Notes under the pieces: model-generated
Database searches by the model: none
The model's input: the letters and a program-made list of their open reading frames with translations, nothing else
What the model was told of the DNA's origin: nothing
Made by a program: the position numbers and the translations under genes
Source of the DNA: Flintibacter muris
Lineage (GTDB): Bacteria > Bacillota > Clostridia > Oscillospirales > Oscillospiraceae
Length of the DNA stretch: 64,000 nucleotides
NCBI RefSeq assembly: GCF_943192995.1
Contig: NZ_CALPCP010000001.1
Location: 1 to 64,000, forward strand
Direction: 5' to 3'
Shown: in pieces, positions 41,734-50,026 of the stretch
How positions within the stretch are numbered: position 1 is the first letter of the stretch
Layout of the letters: every line of letters starts with the position of its first letter

Positions 41734-42363
41734 TCAATCCTCCTTTTTGGAGGCGGTGCGGCTGTAGAACCGCCGTTCCTCCTGGAACACGTAGCTGCGC
41801 AGCAGGGACTCCTGCTGAACGCCCATATCCACAAAGCGGCAGCCGTAGCCGTAGGAGCTCCGGCCGTTTTGGTTTACCTGGAGCTCCGCGCGGAGGATTT
41901 CCGCGGTGAGCAGAATGGGGGGCGTTGTCTGGTTAAACTGGAAGGACAGCCGGTCACCCACGGCGGCCACCAGGCCGGAGACCAGAAAGACCCCGCCGGC
42001 GCTGATGTTCTGAATCATGGCCGGGGAGCGCAGGCCCTCACATTCCACTTCCACCATGACGGAGGAGGAGACCTTGATGTCCTCACGCCGCTGGATCTGG
42101 GTGAGCTGCTCCAGCACCTCGCAGCGGTAGGAGCGCATGGTCCCCGAGACCAGGGGGGAGGACAGACGGCATCGGCAGCGGACCACGCCCAGGATGGGGT
42201 CGAAAAATCGAATGTCAACCGGGGTGCGGAGGGGACATTCCGCCTCACGGGGGGCGGTAACCAGCAGTCCGCCAATGGCGCCGGTACTCACCACGGCCAG
42301 AATGGGCGCGGCCCCCTTGGGATAAAGAATCTCAGCCTTTTTGCAGTGAGAAAATGGAGTCAT
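41734..42363 (-). CDS. PilZ-domain c-di-GMP-binding protein (YcgR-like)
   Basis: The product (209 aa) has an N-terminal YcgR-like half and a C-terminal PilZ domain. The c-di-GMP signature is present as QRREDIKV (about 97-104, the RxxxR-type motif) and IQNISAGGVFLVSG (about 120-133, N-x-S-x-x-G). YcgR/DgrA proteins slow the flagellar motor by contacting MotA or FliG when c-di-GMP is high. Its location divergent from the flagellar operons fits this role. ATG 42363 is chosen because GAGGTG lies 6 bases upstream; a GTG three codons earlier falls in that site. It has its own promoter. Confidence 0.88.
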   Translation of the reverse strand: MTPFSHCKKAEILYPKGAAPILAVVSTGAIGGLLVTAPREAECPLRTPVDIRFFDPILGVVRCRCRLSSPLVSGTMRSYRCEVLEQLTQIQRREDIKVSSSVMVEVECEGLRSPAMIQNISAGGVFLVSGLVAAVGDRLSFQFNQTTPPILLTAEILRAELQVNQNGRSSYGYGCRFVDMGVQQESLLRSYVFQEERRFYSRTASKKED

Positions 42364-42410
42364 CTTGTACACCTCTTTTAACAGGACTTGCCTGACAATC
42401 TCTCCTATCC

Positions 42411-42439
42411 ATTATAATGGAAAATTCTCCGGTGTGCAA
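42411..42439 (-). promoter_or_regulatory. Sigma-A promoter of the PilZ gene
   Basis: On the minus strand TTGCAC (42434-42439), 17 bases, TATAAT (42411-42416). The ATTATAAT core is palindromic, so weak activity in the other direction is possible. Confidence 0.65.
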
Positions 42440-42495
42440 CGGTCAATTACAAAGATTGAGGGCGGAGAAAAAATTTTCGCCGGGAATGTTATTTT

Positions 42496-42525
42496 TTGCC
42501 CTGTACAGTCCGATAAAAGTATTAC
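42496..42525 (+). promoter_or_regulatory. Candidate promoter of the flgM operon
   Basis: TTGCCC (42496-42501) with TATTAC (42520-42525) at 18 bases could be a sigma-A promoter. TCCGATAA (42509-42516) resembles a sigma-28 -10 (GCCGATAA), but a TAAA -35 is not clear. Which factor reads it is open. Confidence 0.4.
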
Positions 42526-42586
42526 AGAATGTTCTTTGAGCTGTAAAGCGTACGTCCTCCCGGCGGGAGGATCAGGAGGTTACGAT

Positions 42587-42895
42587 ATGTGGGTTACAAG
42601 ACAAGAAAGATTTTCCACCGCGCCTATCACGGCTTCGGATAAGGTGCGCTCCTCCGGAGCCCGCCGTACCCAGACGGCGTCGGCGGAGAGCAGCTTTGAC
42701 CAGATTACCCTGTCTGCCGGCCAGGCGGCCAGCCCAGCCTTCCGGGATCTGGCAGTCAGCCTGTCTCAGCAGGTGCGCACCTATAATACTACGGGCAAGA
42801 TCCAGGACCTGCGCAGCCAGGTGGCGTCCGGCGAGTACCGCCCCGACGCCCGGGAGACTGCGGCCAGGATGCTGCTGATGGCGGAGGATGAGTAA
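42587..42895 (+). CDS. flgM: Anti-sigma-28 factor FlgM
   Basis: FlgM (102 aa) holds the flagellar sigma factor FliA/SigD inactive until the hook is complete and FlgM is exported. The N-terminal half is Ser/Ala-rich and flexible. The conserved C-terminal block reads DQITLSAGQAA, then LRSQVASGEYRPDARETAAR and LL, matching the FlgM consensus of ITLS, the LRxxVxxGxY motif and the ARMLL end. ATG 42587 follows AGGAGG with a 7-base gap; the frame is open much further upstream but without a plausible start. The stop codon abuts the flgN start (TAAATG). Confidence 0.88.
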   Translation: MWVTRQERFSTAPITASDKVRSSGARRTQTASAESSFDQITLSAGQAASPAFRDLAVSLSQQVRTYNTTGKIQDLRSQVASGEYRPDARETAARMLLMAEDE

Positions 42896-43345
42896 ATGGC
42901 GGGCTGGCAGGACTATTTAAAATTGATGCGCAGCCTGAGCCATACGATGAAGGAGCTGTCCCAGGTGGAGCGGGATAAAAACGCCGCCGCCGCCAGGGGG
43001 GATCTGCAGGGGGTTGAGGCATGCATGAAGCGGGAGCAGGTGCTGAGCCTGACTTTGCGGGGGTATGACCAGAAACGGGATAAGCTGCTGGCTGAGCTGG
43101 GCATGACTGGGCTTACCCTCAACCAGATGGAGAGCCGCAGCCCCGAGGAGCTGCGGCTGGAGACCAAGGCCGTGGCGGAGGAGCTGCGCCGGCAGTACGA
43201 AATTTTTCAGGCTGCCAGCGGGGCGGCCCGGAATACCTTGGAGGTCAACCTGCGGGCTATTGAGCGCATGCAGGCCGTTCAGGCTGGCGACGCCGCCGAA
43301 GCGGAAGAGACACGTAAAAACCATCAAACTGATTTCCGGGCCTGA
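42896..43345 (+). CDS. flgN: Flagellar export chaperone FlgN
   Basis: FlgN (149 aa) is a small helical cytosolic chaperone for the hook-junction proteins FlgK and FlgL. The sequence is one long charged helical hairpin with heptad-like spacing (QDYLKLMRSLSHTMKELS, then LTLRGYDQKRDKLLAEL) and a LTLNQM turn. Sequence conservation in FlgN is weak, so the call rests on length, helix pattern and position between flgM and flgK. It starts right at the flgM stop, so translation is coupled. Confidence 0.82.
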   Translation: MAGWQDYLKLMRSLSHTMKELSQVERDKNAAAARGDLQGVEACMKREQVLSLTLRGYDQKRDKLLAELGMTGLTLNQMESRSPEELRLETKAVAEELRRQYEIFQAASGAARNTLEVNLRAIERMQAVQAGDAAEAEETRKNHQTDFRA

Positions 43346-43375
43346 GCCCCGGTGCTAAGATAAAGGAGAACGACT

Positions 43376-45565
43376 ATGGCTGTTATTGGTACTTTTGGTT
43401 CCTTCACCGCCTCGCGGCTGGGCATCTACGCGTCCCAGTCGTCGCTGAATGTGACGGGCAACAACATCGCCAACATCAACACCAAGGGGTATACCCGCCA
43501 GCGTATGGACCTGGTCTCACTGTATTCCAACGGTGACGCCCGCTATGCCAACAGCTTCAACCTGAACATTGGCTACGGCGTAATTACCGACGGCGTGTCC
43601 CAGCTGCGCGACCCCTTTTTGGATATCCGCTACCGGGATGAAAACTCCCACCTGGGCTTTTACGAGGCCAAGCTGAAGGGATTGCAGCAGCTGTCCAACG
43701 TGCTGGACGAGGTGGGCATGGGCAAGGGCGAGTTCGGTATTATCGAGCGGCAGTTCAACGACTTCCTCCAGCAGCTGCAAAACCTGAACAACCGGGTCAA
43801 CTCCCAGGAGTACGACACCACCGTCCGCTCCTCCGCCGAGAGCCTGGTGAACCTGTTCCACGACTACGCCGAGGCCCTGACAAGGGTGAAGGACAACCAG
43901 CTGAAGGATTTGCAGGGGGATGTGAAAACGGTAAACACCACCCTGGAAAAAATCCGGGCCCTGAACGTTGAGATTCGCAACGCGGGTATCTACGGGGACA
44001 AGGCTCTGGAGCTACGGGACCAGCGCAACGTGCTGATTGACGAGCTGTCTTCCTATATCAAGATCGACGTGCGCTACGACGAGGAGAAGCTGGATGAGTT
44101 CTCCTCTGTGGAGCGGCTGAACATCACCCTGGCCGGCTCCGGAAATCCTCCCATCAAGCTGATTGAGGGCGTCTACGGCACCCAGCTGTCCATGCCGGAG
44201 GAGACGCTGGGCCGCAACCCCAAATATGACCCGACCGATATTACCGGCATGAGATATCTGGACCCGGACGGGAACCCCACCGATTCGGAACGGTTGGCAG
44301 ACCAGGACGCAAACGGAAATTTTATTTTGAATCCTAACTACTCCGCCTCCGCCATTGCGGGCCACAAGTATGTGTCCGCCTACAACCCGGACGGCAGCGT
44401 TGCCGCAACCACAGATGACCCCGATCAGGCGGTTACAGTGAACAACGCCAAGTCGGGAGCGGACGACAACCGGCTGTGGATGAGCTTTGAGCCCCTGAAG
44501 GATGAGCGGGGCCGCTACCTGAAGGACGAGTACGGCCGGGATATCACTGATACGGTGGATTTGGGGGACAACAACCTGTACGGCTCCCTCCAGGCCAAGC
44601 GGGAGCTGCTCACCGAGGAGGGTGAGTTCGCCAGCCTGGACGACATCAGCTTTGACCCCAATGCCAAGAGCAAGCGGGGTATCCCCTACTACCAGCGGGC
44701 CTTAGACGCCCTGGCCCGGAAGTTCGCCGAGAGCTTCAACGCGGCCAATACAACGGATGATGGAAAGCCGGTCCTGATGGGCTACGAGACCGAAATTGTG
44801 GATGGCGTTGAGCAGTATAAGACAACGGATAACTGCCTTTTGGGAACCTATACCACGCATACCACAAAGGACGGCAAGGTTGTGGACTTGACCAACTATC
44901 AGGATGAGCAGAAGTGGGTGGACCTGTCCAGCCTGCCCGCCGATGTGCAGACGGCCATCAAGGAGCTCCAGGAGGAGCACCTGTCCTCCTCCGCGGATGT
45001 GGAGGGCGCCAAGGGACACGGCTACCCCATTACCGGCGGCGGCATTCTGTTCAGCGTCAGCGGCGACAGCAACGATACGCAGGATGCCAACGGTGTGGGC
45101 ATCACGGCGGCCAACATCTCTATCGCCAAGGACTGGGCCAACGGCTCGGTGCGTCTGCTGAGCAGCAAGAAATACAACATCCTGGACAATACCACCGCCA
45201 ATGACAATATCTATCACATGATTGAGCTGATGGGCGAGAAGATGGCCTTCACAGCGGATGAGATCAAGGACATTGTGGCCGACGCGGCGGACGGCGACAA
45301 GCCCTACTTTGAGGGCACCTTCCAGCAGCGCCTGGCCGATATCAACACCATCCTGGCCACCGACCAGGAGACCACCACCATTGAGTACAACAGCTTTGAG
45401 CTGACGTCGCTGAATTTGGACAACCAGCGCCAGAGCGTGTCCGGTGTGGACCTGAACGACGAGGCCACCAATATGATGATGTTCCAAAAGTCCTATGCCG
45501 CCGCCTGCCAGCTGATGACCACCCTGGATTCCATGCTGGATAAGCTGATTAACGGCACCATTTGA
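43376..45565 (+). CDS. flgK: Flagellar hook-associated protein FlgK (HAP1)
   Basis: FlgK (729 aa) joins hook and filament. The N-terminal rod-like motif LNVTGNNIANINTKGYTRQRM (about 22-42) and the C-terminal helix with SGVDLNDEATNMMMFQKSY and DSMLDKLINGTI form the D0 domain. It is longer than common FlgK (about 500-550 aa). The extra length lies in the middle (about residues 280-580), where Asp/Asn/Gly-rich loops such as YLDPDGNPT and AYNPDGSVAATTDD suggest surface-exposed insertions with Ca-binding-like character. AAAGGAG precedes the ATG. FlgL follows 17 bases after its stop. Confidence 0.93.
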   Translation: MAVIGTFGSFTASRLGIYASQSSLNVTGNNIANINTKGYTRQRMDLVSLYSNGDARYANSFNLNIGYGVITDGVSQLRDPFLDIRYRDENSHLGFYEAKLKGLQQLSNVLDEVGMGKGEFGIIERQFNDFLQQLQNLNNRVNSQEYDTTVRSSAESLVNLFHDYAEALTRVKDNQLKDLQGDVKTVNTTLEKIRALNVEIRNAGIYGDKALELRDQRNVLIDELSSYIKIDVRYDEEKLDEFSSVERLNITLAGSGNPPIKLIEGVYGTQLSMPEETLGRNPKYDPTDITGMRYLDPDGNPTDSERLADQDANGNFILNPNYSASAIAGHKYVSAYNPDGSVAATTDDPDQAVTVNNAKSGADDNRLWMSFEPLKDERGRYLKDEYGRDITDTVDLGDNNLYGSLQAKRELLTEEGEFASLDDISFDPNAKSKRGIPYYQRALDALARKFAESFNAANTTDDGKPVLMGYETEIVDGVEQYKTTDNCLLGTYTTHTTKDGKVVDLTNYQDEQKWVDLSSLPADVQTAIKELQEEHLSSSADVEGAKGHGYPITGGGILFSVSGDSNDTQDANGVGITAANISIAKDWANGSVRLLSSKKYNILDNTTANDNIYHMIELMGEKMAFTADEIKDIVADAADGDKPYFEGTFQQRLADINTILATDQETTTIEYNSFELTSLNLDNQRQSVSGVDLNDEATNMMMFQKSYAAACQLMTTLDSMLDKLINGTI

Positions 45566-45582
45566 TTAGGAGGTAACCTGAG

Positions 45583-47034
45583 ATGGGCTTTCGTATTACC
45601 ACAAATATGATGTTGAACTCCTACCGGTACAATCTGCAAAACTCCACCGGCAAGCTGGCAGACGCCCGGGACCAGGTGCTCACGCATCGCAAATTCAACA
45701 GCTACGCCGAGGACCCCGCCGCCGCGACTCAGGCCTTCCGCCTGCGCCGGGACTACTATCAGACCAACAACCAGATCACCAACACCAAAGATGTGTACAG
45801 CAAGTTCAACACCGGCTGGCAGAACCTGCAAGGTATGCTGAAAGACCTGATTAACCCCATGGAAAAGGTGTCCGCTATCCGGGGCAACAACGGCACCGCC
45901 GGCGAGAGCCGTCAGGCCCTGGCCCAGGTTCTGCGTGAGAGCTCCGAGTCCATGGTCCAGGGCTTTAACCAGCAACTGGGCGACCACTTTATCTTCGCCG
46001 GCAACGACGGCCTGCGCGCCCCCCTGGAGTGGAAGGGCGATGAGCTGTATTACCGGGGCGTCAATGTTAACGCCGGTGGTGTGGATAAGCCCACCGCACC
46101 GGAGCCCACATGGCTGAATGACTGGTCAGACGCCCTGAAGGGAGGATTGGCCGCTGGTACTGTGACCCAAGATGCTTATGATCAGGGCATGGCATGGATC
46201 AAATATTATAGGCATGAGACGGATGTTATTCCGGAAAATGGCGTTGACCCTACTACAACATTAAATAACCTTGCCGGTCCGAACCCGAGCGCGAAGGATC
46301 AGGAATGGATTCAATATTATGCGCACCAGGCCGGCAAACCCACGGCGGATGAGCCCGCCTGGGGCGATAAGGATGAATACGGAATTCCCAAAGACATGCC
46401 CGCCGCCTCTGACGACCCGGTGGAGCAGGGCTGGATCGACTACTACAAGGATCAGGCCGACTACATCAAGCTGAAAGAGATGGCCGGGGAGGAGATGTAT
46501 ATCGACCTGGGCATGGGCGCCAAGGAGAGCACCCCCAACAACCCCATCAGGGGCACCTATTTCAACAGCGCCCTGTCCGCCCTGAACTTTATGGACTACG
46601 GCGTTGACGCGGACGGCGACCCCAAGAACTTTGCCATCCTTATGAAACAGCTGGCCGACGTGTTCGACTGCTGGGATGAGGACGCCGATCCCCAGGGCTA
46701 CAATCCGGAGCTTGCCAAGGGCACCTCCGTCGAGGGCCTGACCAGCAAGGAGCTGGAGGATAGGGCTTTCCGCCTGATGGATAAGCTGAAGCTGGCCCAG
46801 GAGACGCTCACCGCCGCCCATGTGGAGATGGACGCCCAGTCCTCCTACCTCCAGACCAACCAGGAGCGGCTGGAAACCCAGGCCACCGACATCAACATGG
46901 AGATTCTGGACGTGGAGCAGGTGGACCTGGCCGAGGCCATCACGAACTTTTCCTGGGACATGTACTGCTACAACGCCGCGTTGAAGATCGGCAACCAGTT
47001 GCTCAGCCAGTCGCTGATCGACTATATGAACTGA
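45583..47034 (+). CDS. flgL: Flagellar hook-associated protein FlgL (HAP3)
   Basis: FlgL (483 aa) is the second junction protein. The N-terminus MGFRITTNMMLNSYRYNL and KFNSYAEDPAAATQAFRLR, and the C-terminus VEQVDLAEAITNFSWDMYCYNAALKIGNQLLSQSLIDYMN-like end, are typical of the flagellin/FlgL D0-D1 helices. Usual length is about 300 aa. The surplus is an insertion at about residues 165-300 with internal repeats: KPTAPEPTW and KPTADEPAW, and three WI(K/Q/D)YY units (residues about 205, 242, 284). Part of the insertion (about 46150-46310) is much more AT-rich than its flanks. The insertion is probably displayed on the outside of the flagellum. Confidence 0.92.
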   Translation: MGFRITTNMMLNSYRYNLQNSTGKLADARDQVLTHRKFNSYAEDPAAATQAFRLRRDYYQTNNQITNTKDVYSKFNTGWQNLQGMLKDLINPMEKVSAIRGNNGTAGESRQALAQVLRESSESMVQGFNQQLGDHFIFAGNDGLRAPLEWKGDELYYRGVNVNAGGVDKPTAPEPTWLNDWSDALKGGLAAGTVTQDAYDQGMAWIKYYRHETDVIPENGVDPTTTLNNLAGPNPSAKDQEWIQYYAHQAGKPTADEPAWGDKDEYGIPKDMPAASDDPVEQGWIDYYKDQADYIKLKEMAGEEMYIDLGMGAKESTPNNPIRGTYFNSALSALNFMDYGVDADGDPKNFAILMKQLADVFDCWDEDADPQGYNPELAKGTSVEGLTSKELEDRAFRLMDKLKLAQETLTAAHVEMDAQSSYLQTNQERLETQATDINMEILDVEQVDLAEAITNFSWDMYCYNAALKIGNQLLSQSLIDYMN

Positions 47035-47100
47035 GTGTTTTATGACAGCGGCCTTTAATCCCCGCCGGACGGGCCGGCCAGAGGAGCGCTGTCCGCAGTT

Positions 47101-47130
47101 TTGACATTTTTAGATGTAAGTGTGTGTAAT
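47101..47130 (+). promoter_or_regulatory. Candidate sigma-A promoter before DUF6470-fliW-csrA
   Basis: TTGACA (47101-47106), 18 bases, TGTAAT (47125-47130). It would let the fliW-csrA switch be made independently of flgK/flgL. Confidence 0.55.
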
Positions 47131-47177
47131 ATCGGTAAGGATGCCGAATCATACTAGAAGGGAGCGCGTGTTACACA

Positions 47178-47786
47178 ATGAAACCGCTGATTGAAATCAC
47201 AACTGTTCCCATTCAAATTGAGATGAAGACCACCAATGCCAAGCTGGAGTACGCCCGTGGAACCGCCGAAATGGAAATTTCCCGGGACAACGGCAATCTT
47301 CAGATCAAGAGCCGTCCCATCAAGGTCAACATTGACACCTTCGAGGCCCGCAACTCGCTGTCCCCCACCCTGGCCCGCTATCTGGAGCAGAGCGCTCAAA
47401 AGGGCCAGCAGGCCGCCTACGAGGCCACCGCTACCTACGCCCGTCAGGGCCAGCTGCTGCTCCAGACCCAGGTGGGTGAGGAGCTGGTGACCAAGTTCGC
47501 CGAGGACGCCATGATGAAGGATGTCAAAACCAATGTGGGTATTGACTTTCTGCCCGACCCCGGCGCCGAGATCACCTGGGACCCGGGCGAAATGAACATC
47601 CGCTATGAGATGGATAAGCTGAATATCGACTGGCGGATGAATGAGGGCAGCTTTGAGTTTACTCCGGGAGACGTTGAATTCACTGTCACCCAGCGGCCCG
47701 ACGTGGTGATCAAGTATATCGGCGGCCCCATCTACGTCCCGCCCTCCTCCGACCCCAACTATGAGCCGGTGGATGTGAAAGTATAA
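47178..47786 (+). CDS. DUF6470-family flagellar protein (YviE-like)
   Basis: The product (202 aa) belongs to the DUF6470 family, found almost only between flgL and fliW in flagellated Firmicutes (YviE in Bacillus). The start reads IEITTVPIQIEMKTTNAKLEY, followed by MEISRDNGNLQIKSRP and the conserved second half FLPDPGAEITWDPGEMNI. It is rich in beta strands and has no signal peptide or membrane helix. Its function is unknown; genetic position suggests a role in late flagellar assembly. A 12-base-pair hairpin follows its stop codon. Confidence 0.82.
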   Translation: MKPLIEITTVPIQIEMKTTNAKLEYARGTAEMEISRDNGNLQIKSRPIKVNIDTFEARNSLSPTLARYLEQSAQKGQQAAYEATATYARQGQLLLQTQVGEELVTKFAEDAMMKDVKTNVGIDFLPDPGAEITWDPGEMNIRYEMDKLNIDWRMNEGSFEFTPGDVEFTVTQRPDVVIKYIGGPIYVPPSSDPNYEPVDVKV

Positions 47787-47789
47787 AGG

Positions 47790-47818
47790 ATTCTCCTCCC
47801 CCGCGCGGGGAGGAGAAT
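47790..47818 (+). terminator. Strong hairpin between DUF6470 and fliW genes
   Basis: Perfect 12-base arms 47790-47801 and 47807-47818 with loop CGCGC. Only TATTAGG follows, so it is not a classical terminator. It places GGGGAGGAG in the stem just before the fliW ribosome site, so it may act in attenuation or as a protein-binding site. Confidence 0.55.
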
Positions 47819-47832
47819 TATTAGGAGGAACT

Positions 47833-48288
47833 ATGCGTCTTAAGACCAAATATTTTGGCGAAATTGAGTGCCGGGAGGAGGAGGAGCTCCACTTTCCGGA
47901 CGGGCTGTTCGGCTTTGAAGAGGAGAAGGACTTCTTCCTTCTGCCCTTTGAGGGCAGCGACAGCACCCTTCTCTGCTTCCAGAGCGCGGCTACCCCCGGC
48001 CTGGCCTTTGTGGCCGTAAATCCCTTTTCCCTGAAACCGGACTACGCCCCGGTCCTCACCGGCAAAGACCTGAAAGCCATGGGGGTGGAGCGCAGCGAGG
48101 ATCTGAGCTTTTACGCCCTGTGCGTAGTGCGCAATCCGGTGGGGGACAGCACAGTCAATCTGCGCTGCCCTGTAGCCATCAATGAGGACACCGGACGGGC
48201 CGCCCAGTTTATCCTGGAGGAGGGCGGCTATCACATGCATCACCTTCTGTCAGAGTTCGGACGCAGTGAGGAGGGGGCGCTATGCTGA
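47833..48288 (+). CDS. fliW: Flagellar assembly factor FliW
   Basis: FliW (151 aa) binds free flagellin and, when flagellin is scarce, binds CsrA and relieves its repression of flagellin translation. Conserved stretches include KYFGEIECREEEELHFPDGL, FEEEKDFFLLPFE and VNPFSLKPDY. Length is standard. TTAGGAGGAAC precedes the ATG. The csrA start lies within its last codons (7-base overlap), so the two partners are made together, as in Bacillus. Confidence 0.95.
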   Translation: MRLKTKYFGEIECREEEELHFPDGLFGFEEEKDFFLLPFEGSDSTLLCFQSAATPGLAFVAVNPFSLKPDYAPVLTGKDLKAMGVERSEDLSFYALCVVRNPVGDSTVNLRCPVAINEDTGRAAQFILEEGGYHMHHLLSEFGRSEEGALC

Positions 48289-48512
48289 TCCTGCAGCGAA
48301 AAGAGGGAGAATCTCTGCTGATCGGGGACGAGGTGGAGATCAGCGTCCTGGCCGTAGAGGCGGGACGGGTGCGTCTGGCAATCCAGGCCCCCCGCAGTGT
48401 CACCATCCTGCGCAGCGAGCTGAAGGTGGCCGCCCAGACCAACCGAGAGGCGGCGGAGGAGGAGGTGTCCCCTCTGGAGCTGCTGGGCGTGCTGAAGGAA
48501 AAAAAGGAATAG
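48282..48512 (+). CDS. csrA: Carbon storage regulator CsrA
   Basis: CsrA (76 aa) is a dimeric RNA-binding protein that blocks ribosome sites with GGA motifs, mainly that of flagellin in Gram-positive bacteria. The start MLILQRKEGESLLIGDEVEI and the RNA-binding block VRLAIQAPRSVTILRSEL are unmistakable. The C-terminal tail is Glu-rich (AAEEEVSPLEL), the part that FliW contacts in Gram-positive CsrA. It overlaps fliW by 7 bases and ends the flgM operon. Confidence 0.96.
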   Translation: MLILQRKEGESLLIGDEVEISVLAVEAGRVRLAIQAPRSVTILRSELKVAAQTNREAAEEEVSPLELLGVLKEKKE

Positions 48513-48524
48513 GACGTCCATTAG

Positions 48525-48555
48525 AGGCTGTATGTTCACCGACGTGCAGCCTTTT
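48525..48555 (+). terminator. Terminator after csrA
   Basis: AGGCTG (48525-48530) pairs with CAGCCT (48547-48552), followed by TTT; a longer loop. It closes the flgM-csrA operon. Confidence 0.5.
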
Positions 48556-48777
48556 GCCTGTAGTGCCTGGAGGGAGCTAAAAACACATCTGCGGCAAAAA
48601 GTAAAAAGTGATGAAAGAAGGAGAGTAGGATTTACAGTATTTACCATTGCGATTCCAGGAAATATGCTGTATCCTATAAAATACCGCTGGTGTAAAGTTC
48701 CTCTTTCACCACAGACAGGAATAGGCAATTTCACGAACCGCAGGTAAAATCTGTAGAGAATATATTCGCCCAATGTC
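48556..48777. other. Gene-free spacer between csrA and the flgB promoter
   Basis: An AT-richer spacer of about 220 bases with no recognised gene. The short open frames have no ribosome site or family match. Confidence 0.5.
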
Positions 48778-48806
48778 TTGCAATGACAGGGAAAATGGGT
48801 TATAAT
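48778..48806 (+). promoter_or_regulatory. Sigma-A promoter of the main flagellar operon
   Basis: TTGCAA (48778-48783), 17 bases, TATAAT (48801-48806). The leader to flgB is about 135 bases. A housekeeping promoter before flgB agrees with early (class II) flagellar genes in Firmicutes. Confidence 0.8.
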
Positions 48807-48947
48807 GAAGTGTGCCGCTTGAGATGACGGAAGTTGTTTGTAGAGAAGTGAAAAGTCATTTTCCACCCTTGCCTTTTTTGAGGAACCGTGGTATGATAAC
48901 AAGCGCTCACTTTTTGCGTCGATTTTATTTATGAGGAGGGAGCCTCC

Positions 48948-49346
48948 ATGTCCAATCTGTTGTTTAACAATTCCCAGCTGATGCTGGAGCGCGCAATGAA
49001 TTTCCAGTGGACCAAGCAGTGTGCCATCAACGACAATATTGTCAATGCCGAAACCCCCAATTATAAGGCGAAGTATGTCACCTTTGAGGAGGCCCTGGAC
49101 GCCAGCATCCGTTCCGCCCTCCACAGCACCGACAAGCGGAAGATTTCCACCGTCCGCTCTGCCATTGACCGCTCCCAGCCCATTGTCCATGTGGCCCAGG
49201 CCGAGAGCATGCGTATGGATGACAACGGCGTCAACATTGTGGAGCAGGAAACTGAGGCTACCCGCAACGCCTACCAGATGGAGTATACCATTGACGCCCT
49301 GAACAGCAACCTTTCTCTGCTCCGTACTTTGATCCGGGGACAGTAA
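48948..49346 (+). CDS. flgB: Flagellar basal-body rod protein FlgB
   Basis: FlgB (132 aa) is the first proximal rod subunit, exported by the type III flagellar system. The rod signature appears as AINDNIVNAETPNYKAKYVTFEEAL (about 25-49; the N-x-A-N-x-x-T-P-x-Y motif), and the end has VEQETEATRNAYQMEYTID with a final helix. Length is standard. AGGAGG precedes the ATG. It heads the long operon after its own promoter. Confidence 0.95.
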   Translation: MSNLLFNNSQLMLERAMNFQWTKQCAINDNIVNAETPNYKAKYVTFEEALDASIRSALHSTDKRKISTVRSAIDRSQPIVHVAQAESMRMDDNGVNIVEQETEATRNAYQMEYTIDALNSNLSLLRTLIRGQ

Positions 49347-49426
49347 CCACATAGAACGCACCGTCCGGCGCAGCTGAGAAGCACAGCTTTTCCCCGCCGG
49401 CGTTATAGATCGTGGAGGAGATACAT

Positions 49427-49891
49427 ATGGCTTTTGTCAGCAGTATTGATGTGATTGGCTCCGGCTTTACCGCCCAGCAGCAGCGGCTTGACATTATCTC
49501 CGAGAATATCGTAAACATGAACACCACCCGCACCGAAAACGGTGAGGGCCCCTACCGCAGGAAGGTAGTGGTCTTCCAGGCGCAGGACAGCACCGGACGC
49601 TTCCGAGATGTGCTGGCCCGCACCCGGAACGGAAGGGGGGGCAGTTGGGCCTCCGAGTCCGAGGGGGGTGTCCGGGTGGCGGAGATTAACGAGGACCCCT
49701 CTGACTTCAAGCTGAAATATGACCCGGACGATCCCGACGCCAATGAGGACGGCTACGTGGAGATGCCCAATGTGGACCTGGTGAAGGAAATCACCGACGG
49801 TATGGCGGCCAGCCAGGCGTTCTCTGCCAATGTCACGGCGTTTAATTTGCTGAAAACCCTGATTTCCAAAGGACTGGAGATTGGAAAATAA
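49427..49891 (+). CDS. flgC: Flagellar basal-body rod protein FlgC
   Basis: FlgC (154 aa) is a proximal rod protein. It has the rod motif RLDIISENIVNMNTTRTENG (N-terminal helix) with the PYRRKVVVFQ strand, and a C-terminal DLVKEITDGMAASQAFSANV helix with LKTLISKGLEIGK. The typical spelling NxANxxT is changed to NIVNMNTT. ATG 49427 is chosen because GGAGGAG stands just upstream; the frame extends five codons earlier within that site. It follows flgB by 80 bases. Confidence 0.94.
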   Translation: MAFVSSIDVIGSGFTAQQQRLDIISENIVNMNTTRTENGEGPYRRKVVVFQAQDSTGRFRDVLARTRNGRGGSWASESEGGVRVAEINEDPSDFKLKYDPDDPDANEDGYVEMPNVDLVKEITDGMAASQAFSANVTAFNLLKTLISKGLEIGK

Positions 49892-50026
49892 GACCATTCT
49901 AGGTCAGGTTGAGTTTCTGTCCGGAGGGCATGAGGCCCAAGGAGCGAAATTTGGTCTGGCCTGGATTTGCACTATAGGATACCTGATTACAAGCTGTTTT
50001 AATTCACCGTTTTGGAGGTTTTTACC

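Noticed and set aside
48513..48747. Short plus-strand frame after csrA (48532-48747)
   Set aside because: It overlaps the csrA terminator and has no ribosome site or family match.
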